From Anderseniella sp. (lineage in GTDB: Bacteria; Pseudomonadota; Alphaproteobacteria; Rhizobiales; Aestuariivirgaceae), in NCBI GenBank assembly GCA_013041995.1, contig JABDRA010000298.1, positions 1 to 7,299 of the forward strand: a DNA stretch of 7,299 nucleotides, read 5' to 3'. Numbering within the stretch: position 1 is the stretch's first letter; every line of letters begins with the position of its first letter. The notes under the pieces were generated by a model. The model did not search any database and was not told where the DNA came from. It saw only the letters and a program-made list of their open reading frames with translations. Shown here one piece after another: positions 1 through 6,873 of the stretch. Position numbers and translations under genes: made by a program.

Positions 1-1282
1 GTTGGGCAACGCCGGCTGGGCCTGGGAAGACGTCCTTCCCCTGTTCAAGCGAGCCGAAAGCTGGGAAGATGGGGAAAGTGAGCTTCGTGGTGGTGAAGGT
101 CCGCTTTCCGTTACCCACTCGCGCAAATCCTGGAAGATCGTCGACGCCTGGGTGAAAGCCGCACAGAATGCGGGTTTCCCCTACAATGCAGACTACAATG
201 GTGCCGATCAGTATGGTGTCGGATATTTCCAGCTGACCGCCCATGGCGGACTGCGCTGCTCATCGGCCAAGGCCTACCTGAAACCCATCCGCGGTCGCAA
301 GAACCTGGAAATCGTCACCCATGTGATGACGGAAAAGGTTCTTTTTGACGGCAAGCGCGCCATCGGCATTCAAGGCATGCGTGGCGGACAACCGATTATC
401 ATCAAGGCGCGCAATGAAGTCGTCCTGTCTGCAGGCGCCATCGGGTCACCACAAATCCTGATGCTTTCGGGCATAGGCCCTTCCGGACAATTGACCGGAC
501 ACGGTATTGACGTTGTGCATGCAAGCCCCGGTGTCGGCAAGAACCTGCAGGACCACCTGCAGGCGCGACCGGTATACAAATGCTCGGTTCCAACCATCAA
601 TACCCGCACCCGGGGCTTGTGGAACCAGGCCAAAATCGGTTTTGAGTACGCGAGGAAACGTAGCGGCCCCATGACCATGGCAGCCAGTCTGGGCACCGGC
701 TATCTGAAAACCAGGCCTGAACTTGAGACCCCGGACATTCAGTTTCATATCCAGCCGTTCAGCGCCGACAATCCCACCGAGGGCACTCACCGGTTCGATG
801 CATTCACGGCGTCTGTGCTGCAGATGCGTCCGGAAAGTACCGGTGAACTGGTGCTGAAATCCAGCAACCCGAACGATCATCCCGACATTCACCCGAACTA
901 TCTTGCCACCCAGCTTGACCAGGACACTATTGTCGAGGGCATCCGGATCGCACGGCAAATTTGCCGGCAGCAACCGGTAGCCGATGTCATAACCGAAGAA
1001 CACGCACCGGGCACCGCAATTGGAGATGATGACTATGATGCGCTGCTCAACTGGGCGCGCGACACAGCCACGACGATCTATCACCCGACCGGCACCTGCA
1101 AAATGGGACCGGACGCGGACAAGATGGCAGTTGTCGACGAGCGGTTGCGCGTCAAGGGCGTCTCCAACCTGCGCGTCGCGGACTGCTCGATCATGCCGCA
1201 AATCGTGTCCGGCAACACCAATGCGCCTGCCATCATGATCGGTGAGCGAGTGAGCGACATTATTCGTGAGGACGCTCGCTGA
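1..1282 (+). CDS. GMC-family FAD oxidoreductase (choline/alcohol dehydrogenase-like), 5' truncated by window edge
   Basis: C-terminal ~426 residues of a glucose-methanol-choline oxidoreductase, a flavoprotein that oxidises an alcohol group. The reading frame is open to the left edge. The first in-frame TTG (position 2) is almost surely an internal Leu, because the text begins at the family's GNAGWAWEDVLPLFKR segment; the N-terminal Rossmann GxGxxG, roughly the first 100 residues, lies outside the window. Numbering from that Leu, the second GMC signature is at 144-160 (AGAIGSPQILMLSGIGP). The active-site motif HPTGTCKMG is at 361-369, with H361 the likely catalytic base. SGNTNAPAIMIGE at 403-415 carries the usual partner Asn, probably N407. 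The C-terminus resembles BetA-type choline dehydrogenases, but many GMC paralogues with other alcohol substrates share this, so the substrate is open. No lesion is seen. The stop overlaps the next gene's start by one base, implying translational coupling. Confidence 0.93.
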   Translation, partial: LGNAGWAWEDVLPLFKRAESWEDGESELRGGEGPLSVTHSRKSWKIVDAWVKAAQNAGFPYNADYNGADQYGVGYFQLTAHGGLRCSSAKAYLKPIRGRKNLEIVTHVMTEKVLFDGKRAIGIQGMRGGQPIIIKARNEVVLSAGAIGSPQILMLSGIGPSGQLTGHGIDVVHASPGVGKNLQDHLQARPVYKCSVPTINTRTRGLWNQAKIGFEYARKRSGPMTMAASLGTGYLKTRPELETPDIQFHIQPFSADNPTEGTHRFDAFTASVLQMRPESTGELVLKSSNPNDHPDIHPNYLATQLDQDTIVEGIRIARQICRQQPVADVITEEHAPGTAIGDDDYDALLNWARDTATTIYHPTGTCKMGPDADKMAVVDERLRVKGVSNLRVADCSIMPQIVSGNTNAPAIMIGERVSDIIREDAR

Positions 1283-1923
1283 TGTGGGAAAACATCCTCG
1301 ACTTCAGCCAGATCGTTATCGCCGACATTATCCTGTCGGGCGACAATGCGCTGATCATCGGCATGGCAGCCGCCGGGCTTGCACCGGAACTGCGCAAGAA
1401 AGCCATTCTGTTCGGCATGATCATTGCTGCGGTACTACGCATCGTGTTTGCCATTATAGCCACCAAACTTCTCGGCATTCCCGGCATCCTGTTTATCGGT
1501 GCGTGCCTGCTGTTCTGGGTGTGCTGGCGGCTTTACCAAGACTTGCGCGAAAGTACCGAAGAACGCGCCGTTGACGCAATGGAATTAGCCGAAGATGAAA
1601 CTCAAGGCTATACCGGCCCACCGCGGCGCACCATGATGTCAGCACTGTTTTCCATCACCATCGCTGATGTTTCCATGTCGCTCGACAATGTGCTGGCCGT
1701 GGCCGCAATCGCCGACGGGGATACACAAAAGCTGGTGTTTGGCCTTGGTCTGGCTATCCTGCTGATGGCATTTGCAGCAACAATGATCATGAAGCTGCTG
1801 ACAAAGTATCCCTGGATTTCATGGCTTGGCCTTGCCGTGCTGTTGTATGTTGCCAGTGAAATGATGTATCGCGGCCTGCTGGATCCGTCGTACGGGGTTC
1901 TTAAACTGATGGGGATTGCGTGA
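1282..1923 (+). CDS. TerC family integral membrane protein (YjbE type)
   Basis: A 213-residue polytopic inner-membrane protein of the TerC/YjbE/Alx superfamily. Some members export manganese or act in metal homeostasis and metalation of exported proteins; a metal role here is family knowledge, not shown. About six hydrophobic segments are visible (roughly 6-28, 41-60, 67-85, 118-143, 151-170, 178-197). The two halves each carry the family's acidic Asp-Asn motif inside a membrane segment: SGDNALII at 19-26 and SLDNVLAV at 133-140, with D129 close by. A charged, acidic cytoplasmic-type loop at about 86-116 separates the halves. Length matches the short YjbE group. The ATG overlaps the upstream stop (TGATG), and a GAGGA ribosome site lies at 1268-1272, nine bases before it, so this start is well supported. 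There is no room for a yybP-ykoY manganese riboswitch directly upstream, unlike in some homologues. Confidence 0.93.
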   Translation: MWENILDFSQIVIADIILSGDNALIIGMAAAGLAPELRKKAILFGMIIAAVLRIVFAIIATKLLGIPGILFIGACLLFWVCWRLYQDLRESTEERAVDAMELAEDETQGYTGPPRRTMMSALFSITIADVSMSLDNVLAVAAIADGDTQKLVFGLGLAILLMAFAATMIMKLLTKYPWISWLGLAVLLYVASEMMYRGLLDPSYGVLKLMGIA

Positions 1924-2060
1924 TGTAAAGAATTACAGGCAGCAGTCCCTGTGGCAGTGACAAACTGCCTGAAGTTCCTGCAAGCAGAATGCTGGCCGAA
2001 CTGGTTCTGGTCAGCAATGAATTGAAGTAGTTCCGAGAACGACAAAACGGGAGGAAAACC
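1924..2060 (+). other. Structured 137-nt spacer/leader before the TRAP binding-protein gene
   Basis: Non-coding gap between the TerC-type gene and the TRAP operon. CAGGCAG (1936-1942) pairs perfectly with CTGCCTG (1965-1971). The alternative GGCAGT (1953-1958) pairs with ACTGCC (1964-1969) around a 5-nt loop, so the two stems exclude each other. A second hairpin pairs TGCTGGCC (1990-1997) with GGTCAGCA (2009-2016), eight pairs including one G-T, around an 11-nt loop. None is followed by a T run, so none is a standard terminator. I see no convincing -35/-10 pair, although a promoter for the TRAP operon would be expected here. The gap ends with the strong ribosome site GGGAGG at 2049-2054, six bases before the ATG. 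Confidence 0.45.
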
Positions 2061-3179
2061 ATGTCGATTTTCAAAAAGATGGTACTGGCAACCGCCGGTA
2101 TCGCCCTGGCGGCAACAGTTGCGGCAGCCCCGCAGATTGCTGAAGCCAAAACCACTATCCGGGTTCAGTCGGTGATCTCAGCCAAGGCTGACGAAGTGGT
2201 AATGCTGAAAGACTTCGCTAAAGATGTGTCGGATCTGACAAACGGCGAAGTTGTCATTGAAGTGCTTCCTGCCGGCGCCGTAGTCGGTGTCAAGGAAACC
2301 CTCGATGCAGTTGACAAGGGCCTGGTTGAAGGCGGTTTTGCCTGGACCCATTACTGGTCAGGCAAGCACCCGGCAGCCATGCTGTTCGGCTCACCTGTTG
2401 CAGGCGCCGGTGTCGGCATCGACAACATTGCCTTCCTGTCCTGGTTCCAGTTCGGTGGTGGCAAGGAGCTCTATGAAGAGCTTTGGAAAGAGATGGGCAT
2501 GAACGTCAAAGGCTTCATGCTGCAGCCTGTCGGCCCGGAAGCACTTGGCTGGTTCAAAGAGCCAATCAACTCCATGGCTGACTTCCGCAAGTATCGGTTC
2601 CGCACCCCTCCCGGCATTCCCGGCCAGACCTACAAGGACATTGGTGTTGCGTCGGTGGCCATGGGCGGCGGCGACATCCTGCCGGCGCTGGAAAAAGGCA
2701 CAATCGATGCTGCTGAATGGTGCTGCCCGAAGCCTGACTCCGTGTTCGGTTTCCAGAAAGTGCTGAAGCACTACTATCTGCAGGGTCTTCACCAGGTTGT
2801 TGTGAACGCTGACCTGTACATCAATGGCGATGTCTACAACGGCCTCACCGACCTGCAGAAGAAAGCGCTGGAAGTTGCAGCCAATGCTTCATTGTCAAAG
2901 GCAATGTCTTACCGCATCTACGAAAACGGCAAGGCACTGAAAAAGCTGGTGGAAGAAGACGGCGTCATCCTGCATGACACACCAGCCGACTACTTCCCTG
3001 CCTACATGGGCGCTGCCAAAGCCGCGCTTGAGAAGAACGCAGCCGAAAATGAGTTCTTCGCCAAGGTATGGCAGTCCCAGAAAGACTTTGCCGCTATCGC
3101 GGTACCTTACTGGGCCGGCTCACAAGCCTCCAACGCAGCTCTCGGCAAGGCTTTTGCCGACAGTGTAAAAAAGAAGTAA
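2061..3179 (+). CDS. dctP: TRAP transporter solute-binding protein, DctP superfamily (keto-acid/mannitol/chloroaromatic-type branch)
   Basis: A 372-residue periplasmic binding protein that captures the substrate and hands it to the TRAP permease encoded next. Residues 1-29 form a classic Sec signal peptide: basic start MSIFKK, a hydrophobic Ala-rich core, and a likely cleavage after AEA, leaving KTTIRVQS. The mature protein has the usual TRAP P-subunit length. YRFRTPPG at 178-185 contains the position where the family's conserved carboxylate-binding Arg is expected (R181 or R179). GGGDILPALEKGTIDAAEW at 202-220 matches the TakP/FcbT1 type pattern GGEI..AL..G.IDA.EW, where Glu-Trp lines the pocket. 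This motif points to the COG4663-like branch, so an organic acid is likely but the substrate is unproven. An unusual Cys-Cys pair (221-222) follows the Glu-Trp. The start is fixed by GGGAGG six bases upstream. The symbol follows family usage and does not imply C4-dicarboxylate transport. Confidence 0.93.
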   Translation: MSIFKKMVLATAGIALAATVAAAPQIAEAKTTIRVQSVISAKADEVVMLKDFAKDVSDLTNGEVVIEVLPAGAVVGVKETLDAVDKGLVEGGFAWTHYWSGKHPAAMLFGSPVAGAGVGIDNIAFLSWFQFGGGKELYEELWKEMGMNVKGFMLQPVGPEALGWFKEPINSMADFRKYRFRTPPGIPGQTYKDIGVASVAMGGGDILPALEKGTIDAAEWCCPKPDSVFGFQKVLKHYYLQGLHQVVVNADLYINGDVYNGLTDLQKKALEVAANASLSKAMSYRIYENGKALKKLVEEDGVILHDTPADYFPAYMGAAKAALEKNAAENEFFAKVWQSQKDFAAIAVPYWAGSQASNAALGKAFADSVKKK

Positions 3180-3193
3180 TCCGGTGACGGATC

Positions 3194-3230
3194 GGCGGGC
3201 ATCCGGTGCGGTGCCCGCCAACTTGCTTTT
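3194..3230 (+). terminator. Hairpin in the binding-protein/permease spacer (attenuating terminator or 3'-end stabiliser)
   Basis: GGCGGGCATC (3194-3203) pairs with GGTGCCCGCC (3210-3219): ten pairs including one G-T, with loop CGGTGC. A short CTTTT run follows at 3226-3230, offset by six bases from the stem. The hairpin lies 15 nt after the binding-protein stop and well before the permease ribosome site. Partial termination or mRNA 3'-end protection at this place would give more periplasmic protein than permease, a common arrangement in binding-protein transporters. The T run is weak and displaced, so full termination is unlikely. Confidence 0.6.
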
Positions 3231-3269
3231 ACGTTCAAGCCGGGCTCAGAAACCGGCAATTTTACGTAA
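3227..3269. repeat. Direct repeat TTTTACGT x2 (33-bp period) flanking a small hairpin
   Basis: The octamer TTTTACGT occurs at 3227-3234 and again at 3260-3267, exactly 33 bp apart. The second copy extends into the perfect palindrome TTACGTAA (3262-3269). Between the copies GCCGG (3239-3243) can pair with CCGGC (3253-3257) over a 9-nt loop. No recognisable promoter accompanies it. It could be an operator-like pair, a second RNA structure in the spacer, or chance. Confidence 0.3.
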
Positions 3270-3309
3270 GAAAACATAAAACACTTGGACACTCTGGGAG
3301 GAGCGGCAG

Positions 3310-5670
3310 ATGGCTGAGCAAATTGGCGAACTCGATATCACTGACGAGTTGATCGCGGAGCGACGCGCGGAAGAACCCGGACAGACACCGGAAGACATGA
3401 CGCCCTGGCAGAGGCCCATCACGGCGTTTATAGATGTGCTGAACATGTGGGCAGGCCGGATTACGTGCTTTCTGCTGATCCCTCTCATTATTGCGATGGT
3501 GTTTGAAGTCGTATCCCGCAAGATGTTCGCGGTGTTCACCGACTATGGCTATAACGAACTGGCCATTTCGATCGGACTTGGGCCGACGCTTTGGGTTTAT
3601 GATACCAGCCGAATGCTGGGTGGTGTGCTGTTCATGGCTGCCGCCGGTTACGCGCTGATGCGCGGGGTGCATATCCGGGCAGATTTCCTGTACCGGAACT
3701 GGACACCGAAGACACAAGCCACCGTCGATGCGGCTCTGTATCTGCTGCTGTACTTCCCGGCCATGCTGTTCTTCTTCTGGAGCGCACTGGACTTCACCCT
3801 GGACGCATTTGGCTGGAAAGGCTGGGGACAGCCCATGGGGATATGGGAGCGTGCCAGTGATTCAACCTGGGCACCGGTGCTTGGTCCGGCCCGCGCGGCG
3901 ATGCCGATAGGTGCGTTACTGTTGTTCCTGCAGGGGTTTCCTGAGCTTTTCCGGGCATTCCACCAGATGGGCAAAGAGCGCGAAGCCCAGTTCGTTAGAA
4001 TCCTGCCGTTCTATTTTGCGTTGCTGGCCCTGATTTTCGTCAGTGTATTCTATCCAAACGCCGTGCCTTTCGATGACTGGTGGGCGTCCCTCACTTCATC
4101 CGCCGGCATATTCGACTTCTCCAAGCCAACCATCGGGTTGTTCATGCTCGCGGCCATGCTGTTTTCAATCTTCGTGGGCTTTCCGATCTCGTTCACGCTG
4201 ATCTTCCTGGCCTTCACGTTCGGATCTTGGGGGGCAGGCAGTGCGCTGACCTTCTACCTGATGACGCTGCAGACCAACTCGGTCATGCTGGACGACCAGC
4301 TGGTAGCCGTTCCGCTGTTCATCTTCATGGGCATCATGATGGAACAGGCGGGTCTTATGGAGAGGCTGTTCAAAGCGGTTCAGCTGATGATGTCGCGGAC
4401 ACGCGGTGCGCTGTATATTGCGGTGTTGTTCGTTTCGATGATCTTCGCAGCGGCTACCGGTATTGTCGGTGCCTCGGTGACCATCCTGGGCATCATGGCG
4501 GCAAAGACAATGAACAAGTCCGGCTATGATGTAAGGCTTGCCGCAGGCACGATCACTGCCGGTGGCACGCTTGGTATCCTGATCCCGCCGTCGATCATGC
4601 TGATCGTCATGGGTCCGGTGCTGGAAGTGCCGGTGACAGACCTGTTCCGTGCCGCGATCTTACCGGGCATCCTGCTTGCCGTGCTGTACATGGTGTATGC
4701 CATTGGCCGGTGCATGATCAATCCGAACCTGGGGCCTATTCTACCCGTAGATGAGCAACCGGAAACGTCACCTTACTATCTGCTTGAAGTGATCGGCGTC
4801 ATGTTCTCGATTGTCGTCCTCACCTATTTGCTGGGTGCTGGTGCAGCCGGTAGTCTCGCCTTCATTCCGCTTGGCGGATTGATCCTTCCGATCCTGTGGC
4901 TGGGCTTCATGTTCTTTGTCTATACCTGGACACGCAAGACCAAGCCGGGCGGATTCTACTTCTCTGACCTGTGGTATGAGTTCTTCATGGGGCTGGTGCC
5001 GCCAACGGTCCTGATCGCCTTTGCGCTTGGTTCCATTCTGGCCGGCTGGGCAACGCCTGCCGAAGCTGCTGCATGTGGTGCATTTGGTGCAATTCTGCTG
5101 TCATTTGCCTACCGCAAGCTGACTGCTGACGGCTTCTATGACGCGATGATCAAAACGCTGGAAATTTCAGTATTGATCATGTTCCTGGTCGCAGCATCCA
5201 ACTTCTTCGGTGCCGTGTTCTCAAATCTGGGAACTCCGAAATTCCTCACCGAGGTCTTGCTGTCAATGGACCTGTCCACGGCTGCCATGCTGATCTTCGT
5301 CATGGCACTGGTGTTCCTGCTGGGCTGGCCGCTGGAATGGGTGCCGATCGTGCTGATTATCGTGCCGATCCTGGTGCCGTTGCTGGTCTCGTTGAATGTG
5401 AACCTGACATGGTTTGCAATTCTGGTAGCGGTAAACCTGCAAACTGCCTGGCTATCACCGCCGGTGGCATTGTCCGCCTACTTCCTGAAGGGCGTTGTGC
5501 CTGAATGGGACCTGAAAGACATCTACTTCGGCATGATGCAGTTCATGGTCATCCAGGTGATTGGCCTGGCACTGATCTTCATGCTGCCCGGCTTTGCACT
5601 GTGGTTGCCGGATTGGCTGTCACCGGCCGGCGCGCAACCATTCCTGAGTTATGTCGGATACGGTGAATAG
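3310..5670 (+). CDS. TRAP transporter fused permease, small (Q) and large (M) subunits in one protein
   Basis: A 786-residue inner-membrane protein that imports the substrate delivered by the upstream binding protein, by family knowledge driven by a sodium gradient. Residues 1-30 are an acidic, soluble extension. The Q domain spans about 40-220 with four hydrophobic segments (near 50-68, 103-119, 139-160, 193-211). A further segment at 230-248 joins it to the M domain, as expected for fused QM proteins. M-domain hallmarks are VGFPISFTL (289-297), LVAVPLFIFMG (331-341), ATGIVGASVTILG (382-394), AAGTITAGG followed by TLGILIPPSI (411-429), ATPAEAAACG (581-590), LGWPLEWVPIV (671-681) and TAWLSPPVALSAYF (712-725). 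The stretch 471-555 carries about two hydrophobic segments (490-512, 514-539) beyond the compact large-subunit layout. The ATG is set by GGGAGGAG at 3296-3303, six bases upstream. Operon with the binding protein; it ends 20 nt before the terminator. Confidence 0.94.
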   Translation: MAEQIGELDITDELIAERRAEEPGQTPEDMTPWQRPITAFIDVLNMWAGRITCFLLIPLIIAMVFEVVSRKMFAVFTDYGYNELAISIGLGPTLWVYDTSRMLGGVLFMAAAGYALMRGVHIRADFLYRNWTPKTQATVDAALYLLLYFPAMLFFFWSALDFTLDAFGWKGWGQPMGIWERASDSTWAPVLGPARAAMPIGALLLFLQGFPELFRAFHQMGKEREAQFVRILPFYFALLALIFVSVFYPNAVPFDDWWASLTSSAGIFDFSKPTIGLFMLAAMLFSIFVGFPISFTLIFLAFTFGSWGAGSALTFYLMTLQTNSVMLDDQLVAVPLFIFMGIMMEQAGLMERLFKAVQLMMSRTRGALYIAVLFVSMIFAAATGIVGASVTILGIMAAKTMNKSGYDVRLAAGTITAGGTLGILIPPSIMLIVMGPVLEVPVTDLFRAAILPGILLAVLYMVYAIGRCMINPNLGPILPVDEQPETSPYYLLEVIGVMFSIVVLTYLLGAGAAGSLAFIPLGGLILPILWLGFMFFVYTWTRKTKPGGFYFSDLWYEFFMGLVPPTVLIAFALGSILAGWATPAEAAACGAFGAILLSFAYRKLTADGFYDAMIKTLEISVLIMFLVAASNFFGAVFSNLGTPKFLTEVLLSMDLSTAAMLIFVMALVFLLGWPLEWVPIVLIIVPILVPLLVSLNVNLTWFAILVAVNLQTAWLSPPVALSAYFLKGVVPEWDLKDIYFGMMQFMVIQVIGLALIFMLPGFALWLPDWLSPAGAQPFLSYVGYGE

Positions 5671-5690
5671 CCGACTATAACAAGCGACAC

Positions 5691-5726
5691 AAAAAGGGCC
5701 CGTTCTCAACCGAGAGCGGGCCTTTT
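5691..5726. terminator. Bidirectional intrinsic terminator between convergent genes
   Basis: GGCCCGTTCTC (5697-5707) pairs with GAGAGCGGGCC (5712-5722) through eleven pairs including one G-T, with an AACC tetraloop. On the plus strand TTTT follows (5723-5726), ending the TRAP operon 20 nt after its stop. On the minus strand the A run at 5691-5695 becomes TTTTT after one extra C, so the same stem can stop the opposing dehydrogenase transcript about 50 nt after its stop codon. Confidence 0.9.
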
Positions 5727-5773
5727 GCATTGTCCCGGACCCAACAATTGAAACACCGAGAAGAGTTGCGGGA

Positions 5774-6760
5774 TCAGGCAGGTTGCAGGATGATCTTCGG
5801 CGCCGCGCACTGGCCTGTTGATATATCATCGAAAGCCTGCGCGCCGTTTTTCAGCGGCCGTTTTTCGATCCAGTTCAGCTTGCCGAGTTTGCCGGCGAAG
5901 ATGGCGTCCGCAGTCGCCCGGAAATCGGCCATCGTATAAGTGTAGGTGCCGATAAACGTAATCTCCTGAAGCGTCATGCGGCGTACGTCCAACCCGCCCT
6001 CGGCTGAGCCCAGACCAATGTGCATGATCAGCCCGCCCGGCTGCACCAGTTTGCTCGCAGACGCACGGGTCGCTGCAATACCCACTGCATCGATTACCAG
6101 ATCCGGCGCGTCATCATCAGCGGCGGCCGAGAGACATGCAATATCCTCCGTCTCAATAATCCGGTTGCGCCGTGATGTATTGGGCTCCACGATCGTCACT
6201 CGGCTGCCGCCCTGAGCCCTGAATGCAAGCGCCGCTCCCAAACCTATGGCACCGCCGCCCAGAACCAGACAGCGCACCTGGGCCAGTTCTCCGCCAAGGA
6301 TCGTCTTCGCCAGCCTGACTGCATGCCATCCACAGGCGAGCGGTTCGCACAGAGCAGCGCTTTCCAGCGCAACATGATCGGGAACCGTCACCAGATTGCC
6401 TTCGGGCATAGCCAGAAGCTCTGCAAATGCTCCTTCACGCGGTGGCATGGATATGATTTGCCGGCTGGAGCACAGATTGTCCCTGCCCGCCGTACAGGCC
6501 TCACATTTGCCACACGTCACCAAGGGGTTGACGGTCACGCGGCGTACGGCACCGCCAAAGCCGACGATCTCTCCGGCTGCCTCATGCCCGAGCACCAGGG
6601 GCGCGGGCCTGCGTTCATCGTGGCCTGCCCATGCATGCATGTCCGAGCCGCAGATGCCGGACGCCCTTACCCTGATCAATGCTTCACCCGCTGCAGGCGT
6701 GGGGTCGTCGACAGTCTTGAATTCCATTGTCTTGCCGCCCGTGTAAACCAGTGCCTTCAT
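5774..6760 (-). CDS. Zinc-binding medium-chain dehydrogenase (MDR; alcohol/polyol dehydrogenase-like)
   Basis: A 328-residue cytoplasmic NAD(P)-dependent alcohol or polyol dehydrogenase. The catalytic zinc site is visible as C37 (SGICGSD), H59-E60 (GHEAAGE) and E139 (CEP at 138-140). The structural zinc site is complete: C83, C86, C89 and C97. The nucleotide-binding motif is GGGAIG at 168-173. E192 at the end of the second strand (VTIVEPN) favours NAD over NADP. The C-terminal part (LDVRRMTLQEITFIGTYTYT) matches a sorbitol/galactitol-phosphate-dehydrogenase-like group; the true substrate is unknown. It is slightly shorter than the usual 340-350 because the GDRV loop after GFGGAVRR (67-74) is missing. 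The ATG overlaps the stop of an SDR remnant (ATGA). Its likely ribosome site GGAGG (minus strand, 6777-6773) is twelve bases away, rather long. It converges on the TRAP operon and shares its terminator. Confidence 0.92.
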   Translation of the reverse strand: MKALVYTGGKTMEFKTVDDPTPAAGEALIRVRASGICGSDMHAWAGHDERRPAPLVLGHEAAGEIVGFGGAVRRVTVNPLVTCGKCEACTAGRDNLCSSRQIISMPPREGAFAELLAMPEGNLVTVPDHVALESAALCEPLACGWHAVRLAKTILGGELAQVRCLVLGGGAIGLGAALAFRAQGGSRVTIVEPNTSRRNRIIETEDIACLSAAADDDAPDLVIDAVGIAATRASASKLVQPGGLIMHIGLGSAEGGLDVRRMTLQEITFIGTYTYTMADFRATADAIFAGKLGKLNWIEKRPLKNGAQAFDDISTGQCAAPKIILQPA

Positions 6761-6873
6761 TTCGCTGTGTAACCTCCATCAATAGCCAGCACCTTACCAA
6801 TGACATAACCAGCTGCGCCAGAACAGCGATACACCACCGGCATGTCCAATTCTGCAAGGGAATTCAGTGACAT
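6757..6873 (-). pseudogene. C-terminal remnant of a short-chain dehydrogenase (SDR)
   Basis: A 38-codon frame reads from ATG at 6873-6871 to TGA at 6759-6757. Its last ~27 residues, from PVVYRC to GAAGYVIGKVLAIDGGYTAK, are a textbook SDR tail: residue pattern AAGYVxGxVLAxDGGYT, normally the end of a ~250-residue Rossmann-fold oxidoreductase. Everything upstream (nucleotide-binding TGxxxGIG, catalytic Ser and YxxxK) is absent, and a TAA lies immediately before the ATG in frame. The first ten residues do not look SDR-like. The TGA overlaps the MDR start as ATGA, so an intact SDR-MDR operon probably existed before deletion. A functional 38-residue peptide is possible but unlikely. Confidence 0.75.

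Noticed and set aside
2..4. TTG at position 2 as the true start of the GMC protein
   Set aside because: The frame is open to the edge, and the protein would lack the whole FAD-binding N-terminus; the TTG matches an internal Leu before GNAGW.
446..1201. Long minus-strand open frame opposite the GMC gene (251 codons)
   Set aside because: Shadow of a strongly conserved plus-strand gene; its translation has no recognisable family features.
1282..1310. yybP-ykoY manganese riboswitch upstream of the TerC-type gene
   Set aside because: The gene start overlaps the coding end of the GMC gene, leaving no non-coding leader for one.
1989..2030. A 13-codon frame (MLAELVLVSNELK) in the leader before the TRAP operon, possible leader peptide
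   Set aside because: No ribosome site before the ATG, and the hairpin lies inside the frame, not after it, so it does not fit attenuation control.
3224..3280. Internal promoter for the permease gene (TTGCTT or CATAAA boxes)
   Set aside because: No -35/-10 pair with acceptable spacing could be found by eye.
3262..3717. Minus-strand open frame of 151 codons opposite the start of the fused permease gene
   Set aside because: Lies antisense to the Q domain, with no family motif and no ribosome site of note.
6323..6772. Plus-strand open frame of 149 codons opposite the zinc dehydrogenase
   Set aside because: Antisense to intact zinc-binding motifs of the minus-strand gene; translation is not protein-like.
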